Shown one piece after another: positions 1 to 11,574 of a stretch of 64,000 bases of DNA (its first letter is position 1; each line of letters starts with the position of its first letter). The stretch comes from Rhynchospora pubera. Its lineage: Eukaryota > Streptophyta > Magnoliopsida > Poales > Cyperaceae. The stretch spans positions 3,649,190 through 3,713,189 of the forward strand of contig CM051459.1 of NCBI GenBank assembly GCA_028095005.1, given 5' to 3'. A program made the translations under genes and the position numbers. The notes beneath the pieces were generated by a model that was not told where the DNA came from, did not search any database, and saw nothing but the letters and a program-made list of their open reading frames with translations.

Positions 1-627
1 CCACTGTGACGTGTCACATTAATTCATTTCTTTGAAGGGTACCTTTGACATCAATTCTATTGGTTATTGCTTTATTTCCATTTGAGCGGCTTATTTTTTC
101 ATCTATATTCATTTGGTCAAAATTACTAAGCAAATTATTTCATGCTGGCAACTACTCTTCAGTACAGTACTTTGTCAAATTTGGACCACTACTCGATAGA
201 TTTCACATCTGGAATAACACCGAAAGAGACAACATCGGACTATTTTATTAAAATTTTGAAATTACATTTTTATTTTTTTTTGTCAACGATTGTAACCGAA
301 CAGTCAAAATCATAACTACGCCAATCGCACCACTTGTGAGATATCCCACAGTTATTCACATATTCCATTCTTAATTGTTAAGAATTGATTTTCATTACAA
401 TTGTAATGGGAAAATTCAATGCCCTTGTGCACTATATATATTATTTAAGTATTGAGGGGAAAAAGGTATAGAGCTGTTTCGAAAAAGTTATCTATGTTGA
501 AGCTAATAAAAAGGACGTGGGAGTCTATCATAACGACTCCATTGTTTTCTAAAGAGACGGTTTCATTTCTCTCGGGAGTAGATAAACTACATATTTCGCA
601 CAATACATGTGACATAAATTCCACAAA

Positions 628-651
628 ATATATATATATATATATATATAT
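628..651. repeat. (AT)n microsatellite
   Basis: Uninterrupted alternating TA run of about 12 units, directly visible. A likely length-variable simple repeat. Confidence 0.9.
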
Positions 652-1140
652 GTGAAAATGAAAAGAAAATTAGGTTCTCTTTCAAATGGAGTGTGCCGCT
701 ATTTTAGTAAAAAGAGACCACCACAATTCTCTGGAACGTACAGAAATGAATGTTCTTCATATGTTTTTTAAGGTAGCACTTGTGGCCAACTCCTCTAGTA
801 TTCGACTTTAATACTTTATACAACAGATGAATTTTCTCAAACAAACTACAGCACCTGGAAGAATTTGAGAAAGAGACCCAAGTAAAGTTTTCCAATCGAA
901 TTTTTATCTCTCTATATCCTGATGTAAATTCCATTCTATTATTGTTACGAGGCTTAAATATGTGTGGCGTTGGGAGTGGGGCTGCCGACCCAATTTGTTA
1001 CAAAGCTGGTCCAACTCATTTCAGCTCTTGCATATCTCGATTGTTGAATTTTGTTTTACGTCCTAATTTTCAAAATATCAACAAAGCTATACATTACTTT
1101 CCAAGAATAAGACTATTAGGTATTACCATATGCCTTTCCT

Positions 1141-1156
1141 CCCCCCCCCCCCCCCC
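1141..1156. repeat. C16 homopolymer tract
   Basis: Sixteen consecutive cytosines. Its exact length is prone to sequencing error. Confidence 0.85.
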
Positions 1157-1846
1157 TTAAAAACTCGGTCCATAGAAAATAACCCTTTCCCCTCCTAATT
1201 TTTCATATAATGACAAATAATCGCTAAATCGGACTAATAACAATTCCAAAGCAAGGATTGTTTGTTAACACAATAGCATTTGTTCACAAATGAGAATAGC
1301 ATTATTTTCATAATTCCAACTCATAAACAAACACACTAATTGTTTTACTTGTTTAACAACAAAAGAGGCCGTCTAAGATCGAGCGAAAAATTCACAAACA
1401 ATGTATGCGAACTAAAATTGATTCATAGCAATGAATGCAAACTACAATAAATCGTAAAATTTTGTAATTTTGAATGCCACTCTTTGTATTACTTCTTTTA
1501 GCACAGTCAAATTTAAAAAAGGAAAAATAGCAGGCCATATTTACTGGTCTACAGTTGAAGTAGCAAAGGGAATTCAGCAAATACCGAGATAATGGACACT
1601 ACTCCAAATATATCCCAATAATCAAGCTACCTGTCATAACAGAAAGAAACATGCAAAAAGACAGCAAATTAACAACAACTTTTTCCCACCAGTGCCTAAA
1701 TCTAATAAAGGCAAGTCAAAACACAAACATACATAGCATCCAATCAACTAGCTAAGCAAGTGAGCCCACTAAAGCCTCACCATAAACAGCTTAAAACCTT
1801 CTAAGAAGTCATATGTTACATAATTATTCCTAATATTTTTTAGTAC

Positions 1847-2500
1847 CTCCAAAAGCAGCGAGGCTAGAGAGGCTACAGTCTCTGAAGCACACAATGTGCC
1901 ACGTCATCACCTGAAGAGGCAAAAGGGACTAGAAGGCCCTGCATACAAAAAGAGAAGTTCCCTCTGATCGTCCAAAATGAACATATGACAACATTAAACT
2001 GACAAAAGTATGAAACACACATTGTGCATTGAAGCAACTATTTAGTTCTAATAGAAACCCCAAATAACTCTTATATTATATTTTCATCAATAATAGGGCA
2101 AATGGAAGGTATATTATACAATATACCATTCTTCAGTAATACAAATGCTGCTCTAAGAAACATTTTGTAAACTATTAAATTGCATACCTTTTAGTGAAAG
2201 AAGCCAGAGGTACAATGCTTCCTCTATCATCAATTGCACCATAAGTAGTACATAAACACCAGTGCAATTTCTTTCTTCCTTCTGTCCATCCATCTGTTTC
2301 TGTTGTCCGTCTATCTTCTGTATCTCTCGTTTCTTCACTCTCTCTCTGTCTCTTGTTAGCCGATGGGGGAGGAACATCAGATGATATTCTGGCACCCCTC
2401 TCGGACCATTTCATGCCTGCACCACTGCCAGCCATAAATAACATAATGTTGGATTGCCGAGCTGGAGGACAGAGAGTGGCACAGGCATGGCCGTGCCCCA
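1847..2500 (-). other. Probable spliced 3' UTR of the R3H gene
   Basis: Downstream of the R3H stop codon the minus strand has a good donor (AAAAG then GTATGC, exon end 2188) and a good acceptor (TTTTTGTATGCAG, exon start 1938), followed by another donor after GGAG at 1847. If used, the 3' UTR contains at least one and possibly two introns, the first junction about 310 nt past the stop. No continuation of the reading frame is found across these junctions. A 108-codon frame in the UTR is not recognised. This is inferred from splice signals only. Confidence 0.45.
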
Positions 2501-5500
2501 CTACCGGGGCCGGGCCAATCCATAACTACCTTCCTGTTGCTGTTGTTGCTGTTGTGTCTGTTACAAAAATAATCAACAGGATAATAGTAAGACAAACTTG
2601 GAAATCATCTGCAAGTTGTAAAAATTCATAGATTCTCAATTGAGCACAAACAATTAAAAGAACCTAATTTCTTTTGAGATGTTCAAAGAATAACAAAAGC
2701 AAGTTCATATAATTAGTTGAACCTAACAATGTTAGTATAATATATTAACAACAGACAAAAATTAAACTCCATCTGCACTAATATGTCATTCCCTTCATGA
2801 AATGGAAAAACTGTTATTGTCCAGAATTACCGCACACAATGCTATTTTTGTTTAAGTACAAGAACTAAATACCGGGGAAGGTATTGGAGAGGACTTCTCT
2901 TACAAGTACTGGAAGATAGAAGACTTTCGTCAATTATTTATAGAGGACTTCTAATAGCATTACTAAGAACAAAAATATGATAGTAAGGAAATCTTGTCTA
3001 CATAGGCATCCACTATCCAATATTCATAAAAGAAGCGCACACAGAAAACCTCGATAATATGCAATAACCTATTCTTTCAAGTGGTACTTTTCTTATAAAT
3101 AATCACCATTAATTTGGTAAAAATACTATTAAGTGTGAAAAGTTACAGGTAAGAAAGATTCCTTAACACAGGGGGCATACTTTGGATCATGTGAAGAACA
3201 TAGCTATTTTAGCGAGACCCAATATATAGTTTCATGATTCCTTTGATAAAATCATTTATTTGAACTAATTTTTTTACAGAAAGAACTAACAACGCTATAT
3301 GATAAATTAATTAAAATTGTAAAAATAAATAACATACTGGGAGAAAAGGTTGCATGTGCTCATGAGAGGGCACATATGAGATGGGCACACCAGGTCTACC
3401 AGACATAGCATACTGCGGGGAGTGCAAATACACTGGAGTCCTGACACCTGGCACACCACCACCGCCAATAGGGTTCGAAGCATTAAATGCATGAGCAATC
3501 ATTTCAGGAGGAGGAGAACGGTGGTATGCCATGGTAAGTTGCCCAACCTGCTGAGGTGGTGGAGGTGCCACTGACGACCATGGCCCACCGTGCATGTGGG
3601 GAGACACAGGTAGAGCCTGGGTAGGTGATCACATTCAATACATCATACAAAATAAAACATCTACTAAAATGTACTAGTACAATGTGAGCCATACAAACCA
3701 TAGAAAATATCATGTTTACTAACATTGTATATATCTTTTTGTATCCTTCTTTTACAGTATTCTTGAGAAAGAAAATGCTACCTTTGCACAAATATGCAAT
3801 ACTTATAATTCAAGTACTTAAGAGGAAGTACTTATAGGATATATATTTTGTCTTTTAGAAGGTTATGCATTATATCCTGATTCTGTAAGCACATATGGAA
3901 TTACCCAATATTTTTGTGCAAAGTAATAACCTGTTGCTGTGCGTCAATGGATAGCTGGTGAGGGGGGCGGGGAGCTGATCCGAGCTGGGGGAACTCTGTA
4001 TTATAATTGACGGCAGGAACATATAGCGGTTGCATCGGGTATGACCCACCGTTGAACCCAAAGCCAGGATCAAACCTCTTTACATATCTGTATAACATCC
4101 AAAGCCTGCAGTGGTTAGGTTCTAAAAACATGGTTGCATAGCAGACTCACAAAAAATTTTCCATTCCTTTGTTAGCTACCAGACATGCTGTTGGATTTTG
4201 CAAGTTTCGTTGCTATCCGAAATCTAACAACCCAAATATCTGACTTTGGTGCTATATATATCAAATATAAGAATTTATAGCATATTTGTCATATGCAAGT
4301 ACACTACTGTGAGAGACAAAGAGAGGGAGTACACCTGTCATAACTGCGGTCATAGTCAGGATCTTTTCGATCAATGTCTCGGTCTCTAAATATAGCCACA
4401 CGCGATCCACCTGATCTTGTACGGGTTATCCCCACTTCTTTCTCGCCCTTATTCCTACTACTATTACCGCCACTGTTACCCCCTCTATTCCCAGATAAAG
4501 TCGAATTCGAACTTGAACTTGAATGCAAATCACTTGCAAGTTCATATGCCTCATCCAATTCTGGTTCTAAAAACCCACAATTATCAAGGTTATCTGGCAA
4601 TCTAGGCTCCTCGTGTGGCTTGCAGACTGTGCCACTGCTACCACTAGAATTAGCATCATTAATGTTATTATTACTAAATATTCTAGCACGGGCTCTGTTA
4701 TATTCTTCTTTTCTCTCCTCCACACTTTTCTGAAGATTCGATCTAGATGAGCCAGTGCTGTAGCCAGAGCCATGCAGGTGTCTCTGTGGCCTTGGCTTGA
4801 TTGCGAGTTTCATTGGTACAGAACTAGTATCCTCCTGTGGCAGATTGACAGGTATGTCGGCAAGTCGAACTGCAGGAAATCGGCAGTCAGAACTGATTTT
4901 ACGAATTATAATTCGAGACCCAGGCCCAGATCCATCAAGTGTTATTGGGTCAGGTATGGCGATTGATTGTAAGGAATAGTGTTGTGCAAGCCTGTGTGCA
5001 GCAAGTCGCAAGTAAGAGGTGGGAAGCGCAGTGAACTCAATTTGCATCTGGCTGGGGTTTCGTATTAACCTCTCAATGTCTTGTTCCATCCTCAGCACTT
5101 TAAGAAAAGAAAAACTTCCGTTAGCATTAGGTTGTCAGGATGTAAATTTGATATCAATTCTGCATCAGATAAGAAATCTGTATACTGAGAATGCTTGGTA
5201 GGTCAATTTGAATGCCAACACAGCTTTCATTATCCTAACTACATTAGGGTTCAATCCAAGTAAGAGGATAAAATAGAACGGTGATATTAGGTAAAGCAGA
5301 GACTTCATAGTTCAACCAGGTAACAGTAGTACCTACCAAAGCAATTTTTTTTTTTTTTTTCCAATTTAGAACATCAACTAACTAAATAGCTAATTCTCTG
5401 CATAGTTACAATGGCATCAGCAAGCACACATTACTTGTCAAGGTTACTCCAAAGTGTACATACATACTTTATTAGCACTAACTACGTAGTGAATAATAAG

Positions 5501-5806
5501 CTGCACATAAAAAAGGGAACAAAAAAACAAAAAAAGAAATTGACCAGAGATTCTCTCGCGAGGTTTCTCGAGCGCCTCCCTGAGAAATTGATCGACCTGA
5601 GATACGGCTTCCTCAGTAGGCTGACCTGGAGGCGAAGCAGCGGCCATAGGCGGAGGGAGAGGCGGCGGCGGCGGCGGATCGGAGTCGGGCGAAGGGGAAG
5701 TGGCGTTGCGAGAGGAGATGAAGAGGCGATTGACGCTGTCGTCGAGATCCGCCGTCTCCCACGAGTCGGGAGCAGCAGGGTCTTCTTCCTTGTGGTTGGT
5801 ATCCAT
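2501..5806 (-). CDS. R3H and SUZ domain nucleic-acid-binding protein, five coding exons
   Basis: Exons on the minus strand: 5806-5545, 5097-4335, 4087-3931, 3616-3338 and 2557-2501. All junctions are GT-AG, phases agree, and they join to 1518 nt (505 aa plus TAG). The N-terminus is acidic and proline-rich with a 10-proline-rich stretch. Residues about 88-130 form an R3H domain; the signature Arg118-x3-His122 sits in YLRLAAHRLAQHY. Residues about 188-229 resemble a SUZ motif (VEERKEEYNRARARIF). The rest is low complexity (Ser/Asn/Gly run, RDRD tract, Pro/Gln-rich tail ending in a poly-Gln segment and GLARPR). R3H-SUZ proteins bind single-stranded nucleic acid, so an RNA-related role in nucleus or cytoplasm is likely but not shown. 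The start is the first ATG, just below an AAACCCTAG leader. The last small exon is the least certain part. Confidence 0.88.
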
Positions 5807-5842
5807 GGCGAGGAATGGAACGGAGGCAAGGCAGAAGCCAAG

Positions 5843-5900
5843 AGCTAGGGTTTGAGAAGGGAGGCAAGTGAAGCAGTGGTAACCCTAACCCTAAACCTAG
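5843..5900 (-). promoter_or_regulatory. Leader of the R3H gene with telo-box-like repeat
   Basis: Upstream of the ATG, the sense strand carries AAACCCTAG (about 5843-5853) and a telomere-repeat-like tract (CCCTAA units on the plus strand at 5882-5897). Telo-boxes and AAACCCTAG elements are common near plant start sites, particularly of genes linked to growth and translation. Their function here is inferred. Confidence 0.5.
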
Positions 5901-6552
5901 ATGGAGTTAGGGAAACTTGCCTACGCATTGAAGAAGGAATCGATTTAGGATGCGTGATGAGAGAGAGAGAGATTAGAAACGGAGGCGCAGGAAGAGGAAG
6001 AGAGATTGGAGAGGAAGGAATCGTGAGAGAGATGATGACGACGAATTAATGCGAGAAAAGGAAAGGATAAATTCCAAGCTCCAGCGCCCAGCGTCAATGT
6101 CTACACTCTAGACTAGAGACCCTGCCACTGAAGCTCGGTCCCACGGTTCAGTGATTTTGACTCTCTGTGGACCGGGTTCAGCTTGTTATTCTTTGTGGCG
6201 ATGGTGAAAATAGTAGATGTACCAAATCTTATGAATAAATTAAATTAAAGAATGATCCTCTGGATTAATATAATATTGGATTGAATGATGATTTTAGTTA
6301 CTGAGCTACCTAGGTCACTCTTCGGATCGTATGAATTTTTTGAGATCATATCAAATATTGCCATCTCTATGTACAAATCTCTATTATAAAGGCCACCTTG
6401 ATCTTGTTATGACAAACACAAACAATAGAGATCTGAAAGAATTAACTTTCTTCCTTGTTACAGCAAAAGAAGTTGAATTCATCTTCTCATCAATTGTACA
6501 GAATTTTAATCAATTTTTCAAAATTTAATATTTTACAAAATAGATGAGGTTA
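5901..6552. other. R3H upstream region, no gene seen
   Basis: Purine-rich GA tracts from 5950 to 6030 probably belong to the R3H leader or promoter. Beyond about 6200 the DNA is AT-rich with only a 65-codon ORF (6331-6528) that I do not recognise. Confidence 0.5.
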
Positions 6553-6561
6553 GGTTTAGTA

Positions 6562-6843
6562 CCGAAATTATTTTATGTAGGAATTCAGACGCAAAAAATT
6601 TTAATAGAAAGAATTATTATTATTATTATTTAATAAGAAGAAAGTTCGAACGCATTTTATAAAAGCGTACAGTCTCTCTCCTTCCTACCCGTTTATAAAA
6701 CGCGCTCGAAGGCTTCGAACGCGTTTAATAAACGGGTAAGAAGGGGAATAAATTCATCGCTTCAGTTACGCCTCAAAAGCTGGTCAGACCTTCGTACCCA
6801 TTTATAAAACGCGTTCGGAGCCTTCGAGCGCGTTTTATAAACG
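6562..6843 (+). repeat. Left TIR of the MULE with nested palindromes
   Basis: About 282 bp, matched in inverted orientation by the right TIR with scattered differences. Inside are two near-perfect palindromes built from CGTTTATAAAACGCG and a GCTCGAAGGCTTCGAACGC-like centre (about 6690-6745 and 6798-6843), so either TIR strand can fold on itself as well as pair with the partner TIR. Confidence 0.8.
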
Positions 6844-7308
6844 TGTTATTAGTTTTTCATATTTTTTATTCAAGCCGCAACATTTAACTTATTAAAAACA
6901 ATATTTTGCAACAAGGTCCCTGCATGTTTCATATTTACAAAATTCTCAAAATTTTATTTCCAGTTAAAGATGTATTAAATAGATATAACAAATATATCAC
7001 ACATATTTTATATGCATTTAATTGCACATATTTTTTTTGAACATGTGTATAATATCATTTTGTTTGAATAATTATTCGCCGACGACCCTGTATTTTTACT
7101 ATTTAATTCTACAAACTTATATTTTGCATTGTAGTCTCTCCTTTTTTTTTATTTTATGTTAGCCATATATAATCAAATAATATATAATATGGAAATAATT
7201 GAAATATAAATTTTTAATTAAAAATTTTTGAACATTAAAACTTTAAACAAGCATAACTTTTGATAGGAAGGTTCGTTTGGGGCAAACAAGCACATTCCGG
7301 TAAGCTGG

Positions 7309-9063
7309 TGTTAGTTAAGTGCATAATTTTCATTTTTATGGTTAATTACTCCTAATTAGCCACAAGCAAACATGCAAAACAAGATCTAGTACTTAGCCAT
7401 CCACACAAAGAGAAAGGTTTAAAGATATACCTCTCTTGATATAGTAATCAAGAGGCTCGAACCGGCTAGGTTGTAGGTGGTGCGCGCGTCTAGCTCCTCC
7501 TTCGTGCCAAGCTCGTCCTCGAGTCCACCACGAAATTAACCAAGACCTACAAGCTTTGCTAGAAGCTACAAGGTCTAGGCTAATCCCAAGCGTTCTCGCC
7601 TTCTTAATTCTCTTTAATTAAGTGGAGAGATGGTTGTGCTCAACACATGAGCTAAGGTGGATGACGGGGGGAGAGAAGTGGCGGCCAAAGAGGGAAGAGG
7701 GGAGGAAGGTGGCGGCCTAGAAAGAGGAAGAAAGAGAGACGAGCAAGGAGCCTCCACAAGGGTCCTTTTATAATGCTCAAACCCTAGCAATAAGTACCCT
7801 TTATTTATCATCATGTCACCTACCTACCACCTCCTATGTGGCCGGCCATATATGGGCCCAAATGGGCTTTGCAAGCTCTCCAAATTGATTAGTAAATCAA
7901 CCCATTCAATCCACTATTTAGTGCTCTTCATTTGGGCTATTTATCCAATAATAAATATCGGCCCATTAATTTAATATAACTATTTATATTAAATTGTATT
8001 GTGTTGAATAATTATTAACTAATTAATAATTACAATGGGATTAGCTTATGCATTAAATCATTTCGATATGATCCGTTTGAATTAATTAATTATATCGACA
8101 TATAATCAATTAATCGACTTATCATATTTTCGCAAAAGCACACTGATGCAAATAAATGATTAATGCACTGTTTGGTTATATTTCGATCTGTGTGACCCTT
8201 TGAGGATTTATGCTAAGTTGGACATGGGATTAAATCGCTATTTAATTCCAATAATCATAAGCGGTATCTAGCAACACGTTATGATTCCCAATTCGCATAA
8301 ATAATGTACTGCTACAGTATTTAAATCCTGCATAAGAGAATAAAAGTATTTCTCTATTTTGATTCTTATGTCTCACGATATCATCGTATAATCCAAGATA
8401 GGAATGTGTCATTCTTGCAGATTATACGTTTCTTGATCTAGAGTTGATCGTTTAGTTGCGCGCATACGATCCAACTCCATCAAGGGGCCCAAACAGATAT
8501 CGTCACTCACTAAGTGAATTAATGAGGGACATACGGTTTTCTTGATGATTAGCTTTTCCCCGCACAATTCAAGAGAACGTAAATCAAGTCCGTATAGCGG
8601 CCCTTAACGGAAATCAGCGGTAGACAAGATTTATAGAACCTATCCTCATGTGGAAAAGATAATCATCTCAAACTTAGAACCAAAATCATAACGAAATAAA
8701 CAATGACACATAACACAATCCATATGTTTATTTCGTTGGGTCATGTCCTGTACTATGTTCCATAACATACACATGCAATTAAGTTGGTAACTCTTTACCT
8801 ATGATTTGTAGAACTTAATCATCACTTAACTTGCATACTAATCTTATATGATAATTAATGTTCCTTGTTAATTATCAAGATTATGGACCGTTTAGATTTA
8901 TTATTGTCATTCTAAAGAATGATCCACAGAGATCTACAATTCAGATCCTCAACCTGAATGATCTGTCAATAATAAACCTAGGAACAGATGATAAAATATC
9001 ATCCAAAACATAAACTAATAATTGAGTCATTAAATTATTGACTTCTAGGACATAACTCTAACA
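7309..9063 (-). mobile_element. Solo LTR, copy 1 (inside the MULE)
   Basis: 1755 bp beginning TGTTAG and ending CTAACA, flanked by a perfect 5-bp duplication GCTGG (7304-7308 and 9064-9068). No internal retrotransposon domain is present, so this is a solo LTR left by LTR-LTR recombination. Transcription polarity is inferred as minus: a TATAAAAGGA-type box lies on the minus strand near 7765-7775, followed by a purine/pyrimidine-rich leader shared with the other two copies. The 0.9-kb U3 half (about 8190-9063) is nearly identical to copies 2 and 3, while the promoter/U5 half is much more diverged. Confidence 0.9.
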
Positions 9064-9477
9064 GCTGGCGACGAGATGTACACGTTTTATTGGGGTGGAA
9101 CCCCGTAACGACCATTTTCGGAGCCAAAAAAACGCTCTCTAGTCCTCCAAAATCCACTTTGAAAGTTTGCAAACCTAAAAACCACTCTAAACTACTAAAA
9201 AAGTTTTTAAAATCATAAATTAATCATTAAAAAGAGAAATGCAGTAAATCAAGTGACTTTCTTGATAGTTATTCAAACAAAATGATATTAATGTCAAAAT
9301 TAATATTCTAATGTCATTTTTAAATAAAATTAATATGAAATTAAATGTGATATTTTAAAAAGTGTAAATTTAACCTTAAAAATAAATGTAACCTAAATTT
9401 TCACATTAATTTTCCTATTAATTTTGAAAAAAAAAAACGGTAATAACTCCATTTCGAAAAATTTACGCCTTTCTATC

Positions 9478-9757
9478 CGTTTATAAAACGCGCTCGAAGG
9501 CTCCGAATGCGTTTTATAAACGGGTACGAAAGTCTGACCAGCCTTTTGAGGCGTAACTGAAGCGGTGAATTTATTCCCCTTCTTACCCGTTTATAAAACG
9601 CGTTCGAAGCCTTCGAGCGCGTTTTATAAACGGGTAGGAAGGAGAGAGACTGTACGCTTTTATAAAACGCGTTCGAACTTTCTTCTTATTAAAAAATAAT
9701 AATAGTTCTTTCTATTAAAATTTTTTGCGTCTGAATTCCTATATTAAATAATTTCGG
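9478..9757 (-). repeat. Right TIR of the MULE
   Basis: Inverted counterpart of the left TIR, with the same two TTATAAAACGCG palindromes (about 9478-9524 and 9586-9635). The outer end CCGAAATTATTT (minus strand) abuts the 9-bp duplication. Confidence 0.8.
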
Positions 9758-9892
9758 GGTTTAGTATCATAATAAATTTTGAACTGTCTATTTTAAAATC
9801 GACAGTGAAAATATATTTTTAGAGAATCATTTTGAAAGCCGTTTGGCTAAGGTATTTCGGGAAACATCTTTGAGTAGGTAGGCTTTGTATCT

Positions 9893-9925
9893 ACTAGTGG
9901 GGACGTCACGCGTTGCGCGATCTAT
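9893..9925 (-). mobile_element. Helitron-like 3' terminus
   Basis: On the minus strand a short hairpin (CGCG, loop CAA, CGCG) is followed about 15 nt later by CTAG then T, the usual layout of plant Helitron 3' ends. The 5' TC end was not found, so element length and contents are unknown. Confidence 0.35.
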
Positions 9926-11574
9926 CTTTACCACATATAGCTACTGTGAACCTGTCTCTTACAATAGAAGTAAAATTTGTTATATAAGATAATTGTGTCT
10001 GAAAAAAAATAAATTTTAAAAATAATATTTTTCAGATGAGGCGATAAAATATAAAAAAATAAAAAAAAAATTCTTAATTTCATAAAATTAGACAGAAAAT
10101 CATCACATGATAAATGAACAAATTAAATTTAGGAACAAAATTTATTCATTGCAATGATTAAATATTTGAATTAATAAACTAAATAATATTAAGAAAAGCA
10201 TCGTCTCATAACTTAGGCTTTAACCTAGAATGGCTCGAATCTCCTGATCAAAAGAGGGGCAATTGATTAACTTATCAATTCAGATTGGCTTGAGTCTCCT
10301 GATTGTCCATTATCCATAAGGACCATTTAATCTAAAAAGAAAGAGACCGTCATCCATTGTATGTATTATCCGATTAAGGAATAAAAATAACCAAGCAGTT
10401 CAAATAAGAATGAATAACAACTCTAGTAGCTGATGAAGGGAAAGAGCTATAGCTATTTTAGTTGTGATTTGGCCCTAAGGCACATTGACTATTTCTAATT
10501 TAATGTAATCCTAAATAGTAGTAATATGTTCATCTAGATACAAAATTGGTTTTTGCAAGAAGCCCCGTAACCATCCAACAATATTCGACCAATGACTTTA
10601 CTTTCTTTATAGATGCGTATTCCTTGTCCCCAAATTGATACATTGCTCCAGTATAAACTAAAAAGATTCAGCAGCACAGAAGAAGATAAACTTGGCAAGA
10701 GCAAAAATAGATCCATTCATTTGAGAAGATTCGATCATACTCATTTAAAGAACTGAAGAGAGACAAATCGTTCACAGTAAACAGAATACATATCAGTACT
10801 GGCCAATTAATTTGGTCAGACACATACACATCTACTGTGAAGAAGAAAGCCAACCAAATCTATGGTGACAGACCAAAATACAGAAGATAAAAAGGGAAAA
10901 TAGAAAAAGAACAAAGCAAAGAAAAACCCACCCGCACAGCAAACCAAAGGTCCAAATAGAAGAGAGTTTCAGATCCAAATCCAACCCAGTAAGTCAAGAA
11001 TTAAACCCCCATTTAAGCCTGCAAATTTTAAATTTTCCCTTCTGTTTTTAAAGAAAAATTCGGTTTTCTTCACTTAAATCCTGAAAAACTTCAGCAATTC
11101 ACAAACCCACCCCTGTTTCCGTACCATAACCTAAAATCTCGTAAGCAATTCTGATGTAGAATTGTACAATGAGCATAAAAAATCTCATAAGCAATTTTGA
11201 TGTACAACTGTTAGAGAACAACTTACTTGTAGCTGGTAGCCTAGTTGATATTGTACTCTTTCACCATCTGCTCTCTTTCAGACCATGAATTAAACATACG
11301 ACTATCTTATTAAATTTTTTAAAAAGAAAAGACAATACAATCAGTAAATTAGTCATTGCATGGTGTTTTTTCTCCATAAGAACACCTATCTGTATCATAG
11401 CGAGCTAAAACTCAACAAAGCATGAATAATTATTGCTTATCGATATTTAAGAAAGCTGCATTAGTGGGGCCTAAACCAACATAACACCAGAATTTTATAG
11501 GATGAACTAAAAATTTGAAAAACACACCTCAGAAATAACCGAATTAGGAAAAAAAGGAAGTAGAAGAAATTTAC

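Larger units (their letters stand above)
1..1380. other. Intergenic, no gene recognised
   Basis: AT-rich DNA with only short ORFs and no recognisable protein family on either strand. It holds an (AT)n run near 628-651 and a 16-base C tract at 1141-1156. A 76-residue minus-strand ORF (704-934) has no motif I recognise and is not supported as a gene. Confidence 0.6.
6562..9757. mobile_element. Mutator-like (MULE) non-autonomous element, interrupted by a solo LTR
   Basis: Long terminal inverted repeats (about 6562-6843 and 9478-9757) start CCGAAATTATTT and end with its complement. They are flanked by a perfect 9-bp duplication GGTTTAGTA (6553-6561 and 9758-9766). A 9-bp duplication with long TIRs is the Mutator superfamily hallmark. 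The interior has no transposase ORF. It is AT-rich and holds the solo LTR at 7309-9063; without that insertion and its TSD the element is about 1436 bp. Non-autonomous, mobilised in trans if at all. Confidence 0.85.

Noticed and set aside
2175..2501. 108-codon ORF after the R3H stop
   Set aside because: It starts on the last base of the stop codon with GTG, lacks any family signature and lies in the probable 3' UTR.
4374..4733. 119-codon plus-strand ORF in the R3H locus
   Set aside because: Antisense shadow of the Ser/Asn/Gly-rich part of R3H exon 2.
5880..5898. Telomeric repeat array
   Set aside because: Only about two units, in a gene leader; a telo-box, not interstitial telomere DNA.
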